A DNA stretch of 64,000 nucleotides from the NCBI GenBank assembly GCA_029881255.1, contig JAOUMY010000009.1, positions 62,001 through 126,000 of the forward strand. The letters run 5' to 3'. The translations under genes and the position numbers were made by a program. Every line of letters begins with the position of its first letter. Position 1 is the first letter of the stretch. The notes below the pieces were generated by a model. The model was not told the origin of the DNA and did not search any database. It worked only from the letters and a program-made list of their open reading frames with translations. Shown here one piece after another: positions 17,861 to 26,961 of the stretch. The stretch is from Gammaproteobacteria bacterium. GTDB lineage: Bacteria; Pseudomonadota; Gammaproteobacteria; S012-40.

Positions 17861-20800
17861 ATGAGAATTCAAACCCTGTTTAACAAATGTCAATTGATTT
17901 TACTCGCTGCGAGTCTGGGCTTGCTCGCCGGTTGCGACACGTCCACCGAACGACACTCCTCTTTGTTGTTTTCTATGGATTCATATTTCAAGCAGCACGG
18001 CTCGGGCAAACCGTCTGCTCGAAGTTCACATGGTGTATCCTCGATCACACTCCAAATCCGAAAGATTAGCGGCGAGCTTTTGACGGAAGGACGCCTGGAC
18101 GCAGAGGTCAGCAGCAAAGCTTTCACCGTTCCTTCAAGCGTGGAACTGCATATACTGGCAAATGGTTTTGATGGCGATATCAAGACATACGCAGGTGAGG
18201 TTGCAGTTGCGCCATTGATTCCCGGTGAGTCCAGACAAGTCAGTTTTCATATGTATAGTGTCGACCTTCAACCCATTACCATCGATGTCGGGCTAAACAA
18301 TCAACCAGCGAACGGTCCTAGCGCTGGTGCAAAATTATCGCTAAGCCGCAATTATTTTCTTTTTACCTCGGATGCAAGCAATTTAACAGAGGGCGACAAG
18401 AATGAAAGCACGGATGTCTTTCTACGAGACCTGGACACTGGCAGCATCCTCAACCTTCATACCAACGCCGAAGGGAAAGCGGTCTCCTCTTCCGGACTAA
18501 TAGCCGAAAGCAACGACATTTCCGTTGACGGCCGATACGCGGTATTTTCCTCTAGCTCCAGCGATCTGGTTGAAAATGATAACAACGGTGTTTTCGATGT
18601 CTTTATCAAAGACACGCTGAGTGGTTTTATCCAACGCATTAGCGTGTCAAACACCGGTCAGGAATTTACGCTCCCAAGCTACAGTCCTGACATTACCAAC
18701 GACGGTCGTTACGTTCTGTTTTATTCAGAAGCCGATTTGCTTGGTACTGGCGGAAATCGATATTTTCGCTATGATCGAATTGCGGACACTCTAACCTCGA
18801 GCGTGCAGAATGCCCGTCAGGCGACTTTGAGTGGTGACGGTGCCTTTATCATTTATGTTGATAGCACGTCGGGATCGCTTAAGAGTTTTTCCAGTAATGA
18901 CGGCAGCATCATCGATATTCTTGCCACCGAGCAAGTAAACAGAAAGTCTAAACTCGCCAAGGTTCAAACTAGCGCAATTGAGTTTGCTGTCAATCGAGAT
19001 GGAAGCGCCATCGTATTTAGTCTCCATGCCAACCGTACTCCGTTTGTGCGCGATGAAGTTTATTTGTTCCGCCGCAGTTCGGGTACGATAACAAGGATAA
19101 GCGAGAACGCTAGTGGAGAAGCAATAAGGGTTATCGATGCCGGTTTACACTACCCAGGTATAAGCGATGACGGTCGTTTTGGTGTGTTTAGAATCGACCA
19201 CACGATTTATGTTAAGTTTTTTGAGACCGGCGAACTTGTCGCCGTCGCCAACGGTGACCGTCCCATACTCAGCCCGGATGGCGCGCGTATCGGTTATACC
19301 AGTGATTTTGGTCGTCTATATTTAGTGCCAAATCCGCTTTATTCGATTGCGGTGAACGTTACACCAACAAATACGCGAAGCCCTGCACCACAAAATGTTC
19401 AGGTTCGCAGCCAAAACGGTGGAGTGTCGATACATTGGGATGAAACCGGTGCGCATACCTACTACCGAGTTTATCTGGCAAATGTACGCGGTGTTACGCC
19501 GGATAACTATCTGGAACTGGAAGGCGGCGCGCAATTTGAAACCTTGGAAAATAGTTTGTCAGTTCCGCTTGATGAAGAGCATCGTAGACGTATTTATGTC
19601 GTCGTCACTCCGGTAGATGATGAAGGCGAAGGTGAACCTTCGGATGAGGCAGAGTTACACTACCTGGTCAGCACCAGTGCGGTTACCAATGGCACTATCA
19701 CACCCAGTTCGCATTCAGATGTAGAACAAGGCTCGCACGTCGCTTTCAACATTACTCCAGCAACCGGCTATCATATTGGCAACGTCACTGGGTGTTCGGG
19801 TAGTCTTGAGAACGGTGTTTATACGACAGGGCCAATTACTGCTGACTGTCCCGTCACAGCGATTTTTGAAATCAATAGATTTAGTTTGAATTATACTGCG
19901 CAGGCCAACGGCGTGTTGCAAGGTGATACCGAACAGACGGTGAACTACGGAAGCAGCGGTAGTATAGTCACCGCAGTTCCAAATGTAGGTTATAGCTTTG
20001 TCAACTGGTCCGACGGTTCTGTATTGAATCCACGCACGGATATAAATGTAACTTCGAACATCAACGTCTCCGCGTTTTTCTCAGACAACGTATATAGTTT
20101 GACTTATGCCGCAGGCGTAAACGGCGCGTTAGCCGTCGGTACGAATCAGATATCGACATTCACCCAAAACGTAGTACATGGCGGAAATAGCGTCCAGGTT
20201 ACTGCCGTACCCAACACCGGCTACCATTTCACCAATTGGTCGGATGGTTCAATACAGAGTTCACGCACGGATTTGAATGTGACAGGCAATATCAATGTCT
20301 CGGCTAACTTTGCGATCAATACCTATACGTTGTCGTATTCGGCTGGCCCGAACGGTACGTTGCGGGCCAATGATAGTCAGGGACTGACTTTTTCACAAAC
20401 CGTCAACTACGGAAGTGATGGCTTCGCCGTTAGGGCGGCTCCTGGCCCAGGCTACCACTTCGTCAATTGGTCGGATGGTTCGATACAAAATCCGCGGACC
20501 GATACCAATGTGACGGGTAATGTTACAGTCACCGCTATCTTTGCGATCGATACCTTTACCCTAAAATACACCGACGATGGGAACGGAACCATTCAGGGCA
20601 ATGCGAACCAGACTGTTGACTACGGCACAAGTGGCAGCGAAGTCGAAGCCGTACCTAACACCGGCTACCATTTCACCAGTTGGTCGGATGAGTCGACGCA
20701 AAATCCGCGCACAGATTTAAACGTGACAGGCAATATCGATGTTACGGCTAACTTTGTAATCAATACCTATACATTGAACTACACTGCGGGTGCGAACGGA

Positions 20801-21802
20801 ACCTTGAGCGTCAACGAAACCCAAACACCGACCTACGCGCAAACCGTCAACTACAGCAGCAGTGGTAGTGCCATCACGGCAGTACCGAGTACGGGTTACC
20901 ACTTCGTCGATTGGTCCGATGGTTCCACACAAAATCCGCGCACCGATACCAATGTGACGGGCAATATTACTGTCACGGCGAACTTCGCGATTAACACTTA
21001 TAACTTGTCCTACACGGCAGGCGCGAACGGTATGTTGGGTATCGCTGTAGCCCAGGTTCAGACATATTCACAAACTGTGGATTATGGTGCTTCTGGTGAT
21101 ACGATTACTGCAGTGCCAAACACTGGTTACAGTTTTGATTCCTGGTCAGATGGACTCCTAACCGCCTCAAGAACTGATACGAATGTCACTGCTGACATTA
21201 ACGTGCAAGCGAATTTTGTCGCCGACGTAAGCCCGTTTACGGCGTTAAACGATACCGGTTTAGTTAGTTGTAGTGATGGTGTAAATTTTGTGAGTTGTCC
21301 GCAAACCCTGTATCCCGGCCAAGATGCCGAATATGGCAGAGACGCGAACAGCACTCGCAATGACAATGATGGGTATGCCGGATTCTCGTTTACCAAACTC
21401 GATCAAAACGGAAACGCTTTAGCAGCGACGGCGACAAGTTGGGCCTGTGTTCGAGACAATACGACGGGACTTGTTTGGGAAGTCAAAACATCAACTAATT
21501 CGAGTACTGAATTTTCTTGGCCGGATGCGCAAACATATGCGAGTAACTTGAGTTTATGCGGCTTCAGCGATTGGCGGCTACCAACGGTAAACGAACTACT
21601 TTCATTGGTTGACTACCATGTCAGCAACCCGGCTATTGATACTAATTTTTTCCCGTATACCATTAGCAACTACTATTGGACTATAAGGGAGTCTTCCCAA
21701 ACATCAGGCGTTATATGGGTGGTCCGTTTCAGTGATGGAATCGCAGGACCAGATTCACCGAACTATTTTGGATTTCCAGTTCGCGCGGTGAGAGGGCAAT
21801 AA
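17861..21802 (+). CDS. Giant multidomain lipoprotein (beta-propeller, FnIII, tandem repeats, DUF1566)
   Basis: 1313 residues from ATG 17861 (an earlier ATG at 17798 lacks a signal peptide). Lipobox LLAGC sits near residue 25. Regions in order: a TolB/PD40-like propeller (about 160-490, repeated DGRYAVFSS and DGRFGVF units), a fibronectin-III-like domain (about 507-594), a divergent then six regular copies of a roughly 75-residue bacterial repeat (about 600-1120; core TGYHFxNWSDGSxxNPRTD), and a C-terminal DUF1566/Lcl-type domain (about 1125-1313; GLVWEV, FSDWRLPTVNEL, FPVRAVRGQ). These parts suggest a surface adhesin or binding protein. The next gene is a free-standing DUF1566 protein 1 nt downstream. 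Confidence 0.8.
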   Translation: MRIQTLFNKCQLILLAASLGLLAGCDTSTERHSSLLFSMDSYFKQHGSGKPSARSSHGVSSITLQIRKISGELLTEGRLDAEVSSKAFTVPSSVELHILANGFDGDIKTYAGEVAVAPLIPGESRQVSFHMYSVDLQPITIDVGLNNQPANGPSAGAKLSLSRNYFLFTSDASNLTEGDKNESTDVFLRDLDTGSILNLHTNAEGKAVSSSGLIAESNDISVDGRYAVFSSSSSDLVENDNNGVFDVFIKDTLSGFIQRISVSNTGQEFTLPSYSPDITNDGRYVLFYSEADLLGTGGNRYFRYDRIADTLTSSVQNARQATLSGDGAFIIYVDSTSGSLKSFSSNDGSIIDILATEQVNRKSKLAKVQTSAIEFAVNRDGSAIVFSLHANRTPFVRDEVYLFRRSSGTITRISENASGEAIRVIDAGLHYPGISDDGRFGVFRIDHTIYVKFFETGELVAVANGDRPILSPDGARIGYTSDFGRLYLVPNPLYSIAVNVTPTNTRSPAPQNVQVRSQNGGVSIHWDETGAHTYYRVYLANVRGVTPDNYLELEGGAQFETLENSLSVPLDEEHRRRIYVVVTPVDDEGEGEPSDEAELHYLVSTSAVTNGTITPSSHSDVEQGSHVAFNITPATGYHIGNVTGCSGSLENGVYTTGPITADCPVTAIFEINRFSLNYTAQANGVLQGDTEQTVNYGSSGSIVTAVPNVGYSFVNWSDGSVLNPRTDINVTSNINVSAFFSDNVYSLTYAAGVNGALAVGTNQISTFTQNVVHGGNSVQVTAVPNTGYHFTNWSDGSIQSSRTDLNVTGNINVSANFAINTYTLSYSAGPNGTLRANDSQGLTFSQTVNYGSDGFAVRAAPGPGYHFVNWSDGSIQNPRTDTNVTGNVTVTAIFAIDTFTLKYTDDGNGTIQGNANQTVDYGTSGSEVEAVPNTGYHFTSWSDESTQNPRTDLNVTGNIDVTANFVINTYTLNYTAGANGTLSVNETQTPTYAQTVNYSSSGSAITAVPSTGYHFVDWSDGSTQNPRTDTNVTGNITVTANFAINTYNLSYTAGANGMLGIAVAQVQTYSQTVDYGASGDTITAVPNTGYSFDSWSDGLLTASRTDTNVTADINVQANFVADVSPFTALNDTGLVSCSDGVNFVSCPQTLYPGQDAEYGRDANSTRNDNDGYAGFSFTKLDQNGNALAATATSWACVRDNTTGLVWEVKTSTNSSTEFSWPDAQTYASNLSLCGFSDWRLPTVNELLSLVDYHVSNPAIDTNFFPYTISNYYWTIRESSQTSGVIWVVRFSDGIAGPDSPNYFGFPVRAVRGQ
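19871..21222 (+). repeat. Six tandem in-gene repeats of about 220 bp
   Basis: Six consecutive units encode the pattern YTLxYTAGANGTL...VNYGSSG...VPNTGYHFxNWSDGS...NPRTDxNVTGNIxVxANF. The units are similar but not identical in DNA, so they can recombine or be misassembled; copy number may vary between strains. Confidence 0.8.
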
Positions 21803-21803
21803 G

Positions 21804-22349
21804 ATGGCAACTATGAAGAACAACGTTCTACTACTCGCAATAACTGGCTTAACCATGTGTACAAGCCCTTTGGTGCATGCGACATGCAATACCAACTTAC
21901 CTGAAACCACACCGACACAGCGATTCGACAATAACCTGGATGGAACAGTAACTGATTTAAAAACAGGATTGATGTGGAAACAGTGCGTCGAAGGAATGAC
22001 AGCCCAGGGCACCACGGCTTGCGTTGGCACTGCGCTAACTTTTGGTTGGCAGAGTGCGTTGCAACAAGTACAGGTTGTAAACGGAGACCCTTCCCAAAAC
22101 CTCGGCTATAGTGACTGGCGCATGCCTAATATCAAAGAGCTTCAAACAATTGTTGAGCGGCAGTGTGATTCGCCTGCGATTAATCAAGCTGTATTTCCAA
22201 ATGATCCAGGCACATACACATGGTCCTCCACCTCCAATAAGATCCCAGCAAATGGCGCCTGGAGGACAGGTTTTGATACCGGTAATGCAATCTCCAGCGG
22301 GCTTAGCAATCTCACAAACATTAGACTCGTACGAGGCATGGAACCGTAG
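21804..22349 (+). CDS. Secreted DUF1566 (Lcl C-terminal-like) protein
   Basis: 181 residues. A signal peptide (NNVLLLAITGLTMCTSPLVHA) is followed by one DUF1566 domain: DGTVTDLKTGLMWKQC, YSDWRMPNIKEL, TWSSTS, IRLVRGMEP. Four of the five mature cysteines could form disulfides. The ATG follows the previous stop by 1 nt with GAGGG overlapping that stop, so it is translationally coupled to the giant lipoprotein, whose C-terminus carries the same domain. The role is unknown; carbohydrate or matrix binding is an inference from Legionella Lcl. Confidence 0.75.
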   Translation: MATMKNNVLLLAITGLTMCTSPLVHATCNTNLPETTPTQRFDNNLDGTVTDLKTGLMWKQCVEGMTAQGTTACVGTALTFGWQSALQQVQVVNGDPSQNLGYSDWRMPNIKELQTIVERQCDSPAINQAVFPNDPGTYTWSSTSNKIPANGAWRTGFDTGNAISSGLSNLTNIRLVRGMEP

Positions 22350-22406
22350 TTTTTTGCAATGCTCAGCGAGCTTTGTAATCGATACTATATTTAACTACGC
22401 AATAAA

Positions 22407-22445
22407 AAACCGGACCAAAGCAATAATCTCACTCTGATCCGGTTT
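22407..22445. terminator. Bidirectional terminator between convergent genes
   Basis: AAACCGGACCAAAG at 22407-22420 pairs with CTCTGATCCGGTTT at 22432-22445 (14-bp arms, two mismatches). It is A-rich on the left and ends in T's on the right. It lies between the DUF1566 gene (+) and the PEP-CTERM gene (-). Confidence 0.8.
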
Positions 22446-22454
22446 CGAGGGGGG

Positions 22455-23084
22455 TTAAATTGTACGGTTTGAGTTCGACGTACGCCGAGCCTTCCAACCT
22501 ATTAGGCCGACTCCGGCAAGCATCATTGCCCATACTTCCATTTCTGGTACGACGGCGACTGTTGCGCCATAGTAGTTCACAACTTGTTCATTACCGGTGA
22601 TTGCAGAGAAAAAATTCCCCGCAAGTTGATCATTTGTCATCATATCCAGGCTGGTGGATGTTCCCTGCTCCCCCAGCACGTCGAAAGTTAGCGTAGCCAC
22701 TCGTCCCGCTGTGAGACCGTTGTAGTAGCCAAACATAAACGAATTGTCGGCAATAATTTCGCCGCTAAATGTGCTTCCCGGTCCGCCGGTGAATTCCGGG
22801 TCTAGCGTCAAACTGTCGTTGAACGCCAGTGAAGAAAAACTCAGGGCACTGGGATCGAACACAAGATCGACACCTCCTCCAACCGTTGCATCCTCAGTAA
22901 AGTCGAACCAGACGTCGAGCTGAACTTGTCCTCCCTGCAATGCGTCGATTTCTACAGCCGTGCCCGGTGTGACTTCTTCGCCACTTGCGCTAAGCCATAT
23001 CGTGTTCGCCATCGCAAGATTGCACACGCTAGAAAGCGCAAATACATAGATCGATTTTGATATTACCTTTTCCATTTTTTTCAT
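22455..23084 (-). CDS. PEP-CTERM-anchored protein with cohesin-like domain
   Basis: 209 residues from ATG 23084, chosen because AGGAGAGG lies 6 nt upstream. A signal peptide ends near AMA (residue 26). The middle (about 28-170) has the look of a cohesin beta-sandwich: repeated strands with LVFDPSALSFSSL, then AGRVATLTFDVLG. The C-terminus is a PEP-CTERM sorting signal: VVPEMEVWAMM, a hydrophobic segment and a KARR basic tail, recognised by exosortase (EpsH family), which would anchor it at the surface or matrix. The upstream gene, 21 bp away, encodes a dockerin, the natural partner of a cohesin. The PEP-CTERM call is firm; the cohesin assignment is moderate. Confidence 0.8.
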   Translation of the reverse strand: MKKMEKVISKSIYVFALSSVCNLAMANTIWLSASGEEVTPGTAVEIDALQGGQVQLDVWFDFTEDATVGGGVDLVFDPSALSFSSLAFNDSLTLDPEFTGGPGSTFSGEIIADNSFMFGYYNGLTAGRVATLTFDVLGEQGTSTSLDMMTNDQLAGNFFSAITGNEQVVNYYGATVAVVPEMEVWAMMLAGVGLIGWKARRTSNSNRTI

Positions 23085-23105
23085 GCAGCCTCTCCTTTTC
23101 CTCAT

Positions 23106-25547
23106 TTATGGTGCTATGCCGCTCGGGCCAGGAACACTCAGAAATTTTTGTTTTATAAACGCCAAATCACCAAAATTGACGCGACCGTCGCCGTTAAAAT
23201 CCGCGTCAGCATCTCTACTCAGAAAACGTTGTTTAAAGATTGCGATATCACCAAAGTTCACCCGCCCATCCTGGTTCAAATCCGCATCGCAACGATTGCC
23301 AAAACCATCGCGATCGGTATCGCGTTGATCCGGATTTGCCACGTTTAGACAGTTATCACTGATGCTGAATATGCCATCACCGTCCGGGTCCTGATCAATC
23401 GCGCCTGGGCTTGCATAGTAGGCGTTGAAAAAATTCCCGGTCTCAAGAATGCCACCCGGATTGGTGACGACAAGATGATACGGCCCAAAAGGCAAATTCG
23501 CAGGGACAACGGCACTCATGTTTTCGCCATCGGCGTAGGAAATACCGCTGACTAAGGCGTTACGTTCGATGACCTGCACACCAGCATAGTTGTCTGCCAC
23601 ATATATCGTGTTGCCGATTACATCGATACCGTAGGAATAGCCGGGCGTATCATACCAACCACGCACAAGCGGGTTGCTCGTATCCGAGATATCTATTTCC
23701 AGCACGCCAGTTTCCGAGTTACTGACGAATACTCTGTTGTTCACCACCATCACATCATTTGCGAAACCCAGTGTTGGAAATTCGCCGAAGAGTGACGGAA
23801 GCGATGGCATCATAGTGTTGATAGCCTGGATACCGCCCCAGCCGTCAGCGACAAAAGTCAAAATGCCGTACACGAAAACACCATACGCGAGTCCGGGTGT
23901 GTCGTAGTTGCCCGCTAACACCGGTGCAGTTGGATCTGAGATGTCTATGATTTGCAGTCCGGCGGATCGGTCAGCGACATACGCATATGTTCCGGACACT
24001 GCGACGCCTAAGGCTTCACCCGGTGTATCGTATGCACCGGCGAATACTGGATTGACAGGATCGCTGATGTCTACGATTTGCAGTCCGGATAAATAATCGG
24101 CGATATACGCATGATTGCCATTTATCTTTACGTCGTATGCCCTACCCGGCGTGTCGAAGGATGCGACTAACGTCGGTGAAGCGGGATTCGATACGTCGAT
24201 AATTTGCAGCCCCGAATTGCCGTCGGCAACATAGGCGTAGATTCCTTGCACGCTGACACCTAGCGCAAGATCGGGCGTGTCATAGCTGCCTAACTGAACG
24301 ATGTTTTGGGTGTTGCCAATATCGAGAATAACGAGACCAGTTCCACCGTCGGCAACGTAAGCAATATTGCCGACGACGTCGATAGCATACGCATTGTTTG
24401 CGGTTTTAAACGTACCAGCGAGCGGCGGCACGGTGGGATTACGAACATCGTAAATCTGAAACCCTGCCCCACCATCCGCGACAAATAAGTTTCCGTTCAA
24501 GGCATATAGTGATTTCGCGTAACCGGGTGTATCGACAAAACCGATACGGCGCAAATTCGATGGGTCGCTAATATCAAAAATACGTATTCCGGTGTGCTCG
24601 TCAGACACATAGGCGATATGGCCGATGATATCGACGTGGCTCGCGTATCCAATAGTGTCGTAGGAATCCAACACCGTCATCGCAGCAGGATTGGACACAT
24701 CAATTGCCAACAATCCGGCCTCATACGCGGGTACGTAGGCAACATTGTTTCGAACAAATACGTCGTACGCAATACCGGACACGACGAGTGATCCAACGAG
24801 TGTAGGATTTGCAGGATCACTGACATCGATGGCGAGCAAGCCCAGGTAGTTGTCCGCAATATAGGCGACATTGCCGTCGACAAAAACCTTCGACGCGCCA
24901 TTGCCAACGCCGCTTTGCTTATACGCACCGACTTGCACCAGATTTGCCGGATCGCTGATATCAATGATCACGAGACCCGAGGACTGGTATGCAACATAGG
25001 CGTACTGACCAAGCACCACCACATCATAGGCGTAATCAGTAGCAGGCGTGTCGTAACTGCCAAGTTGAACAGGATTCGTTGGATCGCTAACGTCGACGAC
25101 CTGCAATCCGCCGGTCAATGCTGCGACATAGGCGATTGTGCCAAAAACTGTTACACCTCTCGCTGCCGGAGGCACAATTCCCGAGCCGGTAACCACATAG
25201 GTTGACAACAAGATAGGATTTCGCGGATCGGATACGTCAAAGAGTTGAAGCCCGGTGTTGTCATCGGCGACGTAGGCGATGTCGTCTTTTGCGAAAACGT
25301 CCCAGGCGTAATCGTCGGTGTTAAATGAACCCAACCATACCGGTCCACCGCTGAGAAGATTAACGCTCGCACCGGGAAGAAATCCACTCCCGACGATCGA
25401 GACATCATGAGGCAAAAGCCCATCGCCGTTATTCGGCGCAACACTACTGAGCAGCGGCGGCGCTCCATAGGCGAAACTACAAAAGAAATTAAAACTAAGA
25501 ACTAATATACAACATAGACGGCGCGGCCCTATCGCGACATTGATCAC
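23106..25547 (-). CDS. Secreted LVIVD-repeat propeller with C-terminal dockerin
   Basis: 813 residues, GTG start at 25547 with AAGGAG 7 nt upstream. A signal peptide (ILVLSFNFFCSFAYG) is followed by an IPT/TIG-like stretch. About fourteen LVIVD-type units follow (pattern AYVADxxxGLQIIDVSDPxNP), which build beta-propellers. A thrombospondin-type-3-like calcium segment (DPDGDGI...DTDRDGFGNRC) comes next. The end is a type I dockerin with two duplicated calcium loops, DLNQDGRVNFGD and DFNGDGRVNFGD. There is no PEP-CTERM signal of its own. The cohesin-like PEP-CTERM gene follows 21 bp downstream, so this propeller may dock onto it outside the cell. Confidence 0.88.
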   Translation of the reverse strand: MINVAIGPRRLCCILVLSFNFFCSFAYGAPPLLSSVAPNNGDGLLPHDVSIVGSGFLPGASVNLLSGGPVWLGSFNTDDYAWDVFAKDDIAYVADDNTGLQLFDVSDPRNPILLSTYVVTGSGIVPPAARGVTVFGTIAYVAALTGGLQVVDVSDPTNPVQLGSYDTPATDYAYDVVVLGQYAYVAYQSSGLVIIDISDPANLVQVGAYKQSGVGNGASKVFVDGNVAYIADNYLGLLAIDVSDPANPTLVGSLVVSGIAYDVFVRNNVAYVPAYEAGLLAIDVSNPAAMTVLDSYDTIGYASHVDIIGHIAYVSDEHTGIRIFDISDPSNLRRIGFVDTPGYAKSLYALNGNLFVADGGAGFQIYDVRNPTVPPLAGTFKTANNAYAIDVVGNIAYVADGGTGLVILDIGNTQNIVQLGSYDTPDLALGVSVQGIYAYVADGNSGLQIIDVSNPASPTLVASFDTPGRAYDVKINGNHAYIADYLSGLQIVDISDPVNPVFAGAYDTPGEALGVAVSGTYAYVADRSAGLQIIDISDPTAPVLAGNYDTPGLAYGVFVYGILTFVADGWGGIQAINTMMPSLPSLFGEFPTLGFANDVMVVNNRVFVSNSETGVLEIDISDTSNPLVRGWYDTPGYSYGIDVIGNTIYVADNYAGVQVIERNALVSGISYADGENMSAVVPANLPFGPYHLVVTNPGGILETGNFFNAYYASPGAIDQDPDGDGIFSISDNCLNVANPDQRDTDRDGFGNRCDADLNQDGRVNFGDIAIFKQRFLSRDADADFNGDGRVNFGDLAFIKQKFLSVPGPSGIAP

Positions 25548-25693
25548 GGAGTATCTCCTTATTTTCTATTTTCATTTCCATATTCTTTACATTCCAGATT
25601 ATCGTTTTTCTAGTACGGCATTTCGATACAGCAAACCTTAAGCCAATAGTCTTTGCTTACCGTAGGGGGCCGAGTCCATCAAAAACACGCCCC

Positions 25694-25754
25694 ACACATT
25701 TCAGATTTTTAAATGTGTAACTGTCGTGATAAATAAACATTATTCTTTATCACG
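25694..25754. promoter_or_regulatory. Two adjacent perfect hairpins upstream of the dockerin gene
   Basis: ACACATTT/AAATGTGT (25694-25718, 9-nt loop) and CGTGATAAA/TTTATCACG (25725-25754, 12-nt loop) stand 6 bp apart in the 417-bp gap between the dockerin gene (-) and the solute-binding gene (+). They could be operators or leader structures. The second is followed on the + strand by TAATTTTTCC and could also act as a terminator. Nothing else is recognised in this gap. Confidence 0.45.
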
Positions 25755-25964
25755 TAATTTTTCCAATCTATGGATTTGTCTGAAACAAAGCGAGCAATGG
25801 CAGGTAAAAATCGCTATCGATATCCGGGAATTGTAAACATACGTAAACTTCAAATTGTCTATCGCCTATTCATATCCAAACGCCTAATTTCCTGAAATTT
25901 AAGGACGATATATTGAGTGAACCAAATCCATCTCGACTGACTATTCACCACCAAAGGCAGGCTA

Positions 25965-26960
25965 ATGAAACGATCACGCGAAACAATTCTATCTCGCAGA
26001 AAATTTTTAGAACTTTCTACTTCCGCCTTGATTGGTTCACTACTGCCTGGCGCCCTATTGACTAGCTGTTCGAAGACACTCCCGCCACTGCGGATTGGTT
26101 CTAATATCTGGCCGGGATATGAATTACTATTCTTGGCCAGGGAACTACAAATTCTGGATGACACCCTGGTAAACATGATCGAATTACCGTCTGCGTCGGT
26201 ATGCCTGGAAGCGCTCGCCGCAGAAACCATAGACGGTGCCTGCCTGACACTCGATGAAGTTCTAACCGCGAAGTCCGAGGGTTTGGATTTAGTCATTGTT
26301 ACGATACTCGACATTTCGATGGGTGCGGACGTCATTCTCTCTAATTCTAAATACAAAAACTTTGAACAGCTAAAAGGTAAACGTATCGGTGTCGAACAAT
26401 CCGCCGTTGGTGCGGTTATGTTGCATTCAGCAATAGAAAAACACGGACTGAACGTTTCCGACTTTGAAATCGTACACATGAATGTAAATCACCATCTTAA
26501 TGCATTCCTTCAAAACCAAGTCGACGCCCTGGTGACTTTCGAGCCAGTGGTCAGTCAGCTAGAAAAACATAATGCATTGAAACTTTTTAGTAGCGCCGAC
26601 ATACCGGGTCGTATTGTGGACGTAATTGCAGTTAGACCCGACGTAATCACAAAAAACCCCGACGCAGTTCGCAATCTTGTTGCTTCTCATTTCTCAGCGC
26701 TTCAGGTTTTCCTCAACACACCTAAGCAGGCGACTCCGATTATGGCGAAACGACTGAAACTTGAGGCCTCCGAGGTAGTTGATTCCTACAAAGATCTCGT
26801 ATTACCGAACATTGAGGAGAATCAAAAATTCCTTCATGGGAAATCTGCTGAACTCCACGCATCCGCTGAAAAACTCGCTACCATCATGACTGATGCAAAG
26901 CTACTGCAAAGGAAACCTGACACTAGCAACATCATAAACGGAGACTTCCTTCCGGGCTAA
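25965..26960 (+). CDS. Tat-exported solute-binding lipoprotein (NMT1/SsuA-like)
   Basis: 331 residues. The N-terminus has a twin-arginine motif (SRRKFL) and a lipobox (LLTSC). The mature protein is a periplasmic-binding fold of the NMT1/NrtA/SsuA type (RIGSNIWPGYELLFLARE, FEQLKGKRIGVEQSAVG, VDALVTFEPVVSQLEK). Members bind small anions, sulfonates or thiamine precursors. No permease or ATPase is next to it; instead, a membrane diguanylate cyclase starts 1 nt after its stop. That suggests it senses a ligand for the cyclase rather than feeding a transporter. Confidence 0.82.
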   Translation: MKRSRETILSRRKFLELSTSALIGSLLPGALLTSCSKTLPPLRIGSNIWPGYELLFLARELQILDDTLVNMIELPSASVCLEALAAETIDGACLTLDEVLTAKSEGLDLVIVTILDISMGADVILSNSKYKNFEQLKGKRIGVEQSAVGAVMLHSAIEKHGLNVSDFEIVHMNVNHHLNAFLQNQVDALVTFEPVVSQLEKHNALKLFSSADIPGRIVDVIAVRPDVITKNPDAVRNLVASHFSALQVFLNTPKQATPIMAKRLKLEASEVVDSYKDLVLPNIEENQKFLHGKSAELHASAEKLATIMTDAKLLQRKPDTSNIINGDFLPG

Positions 26961-26961
26961 T

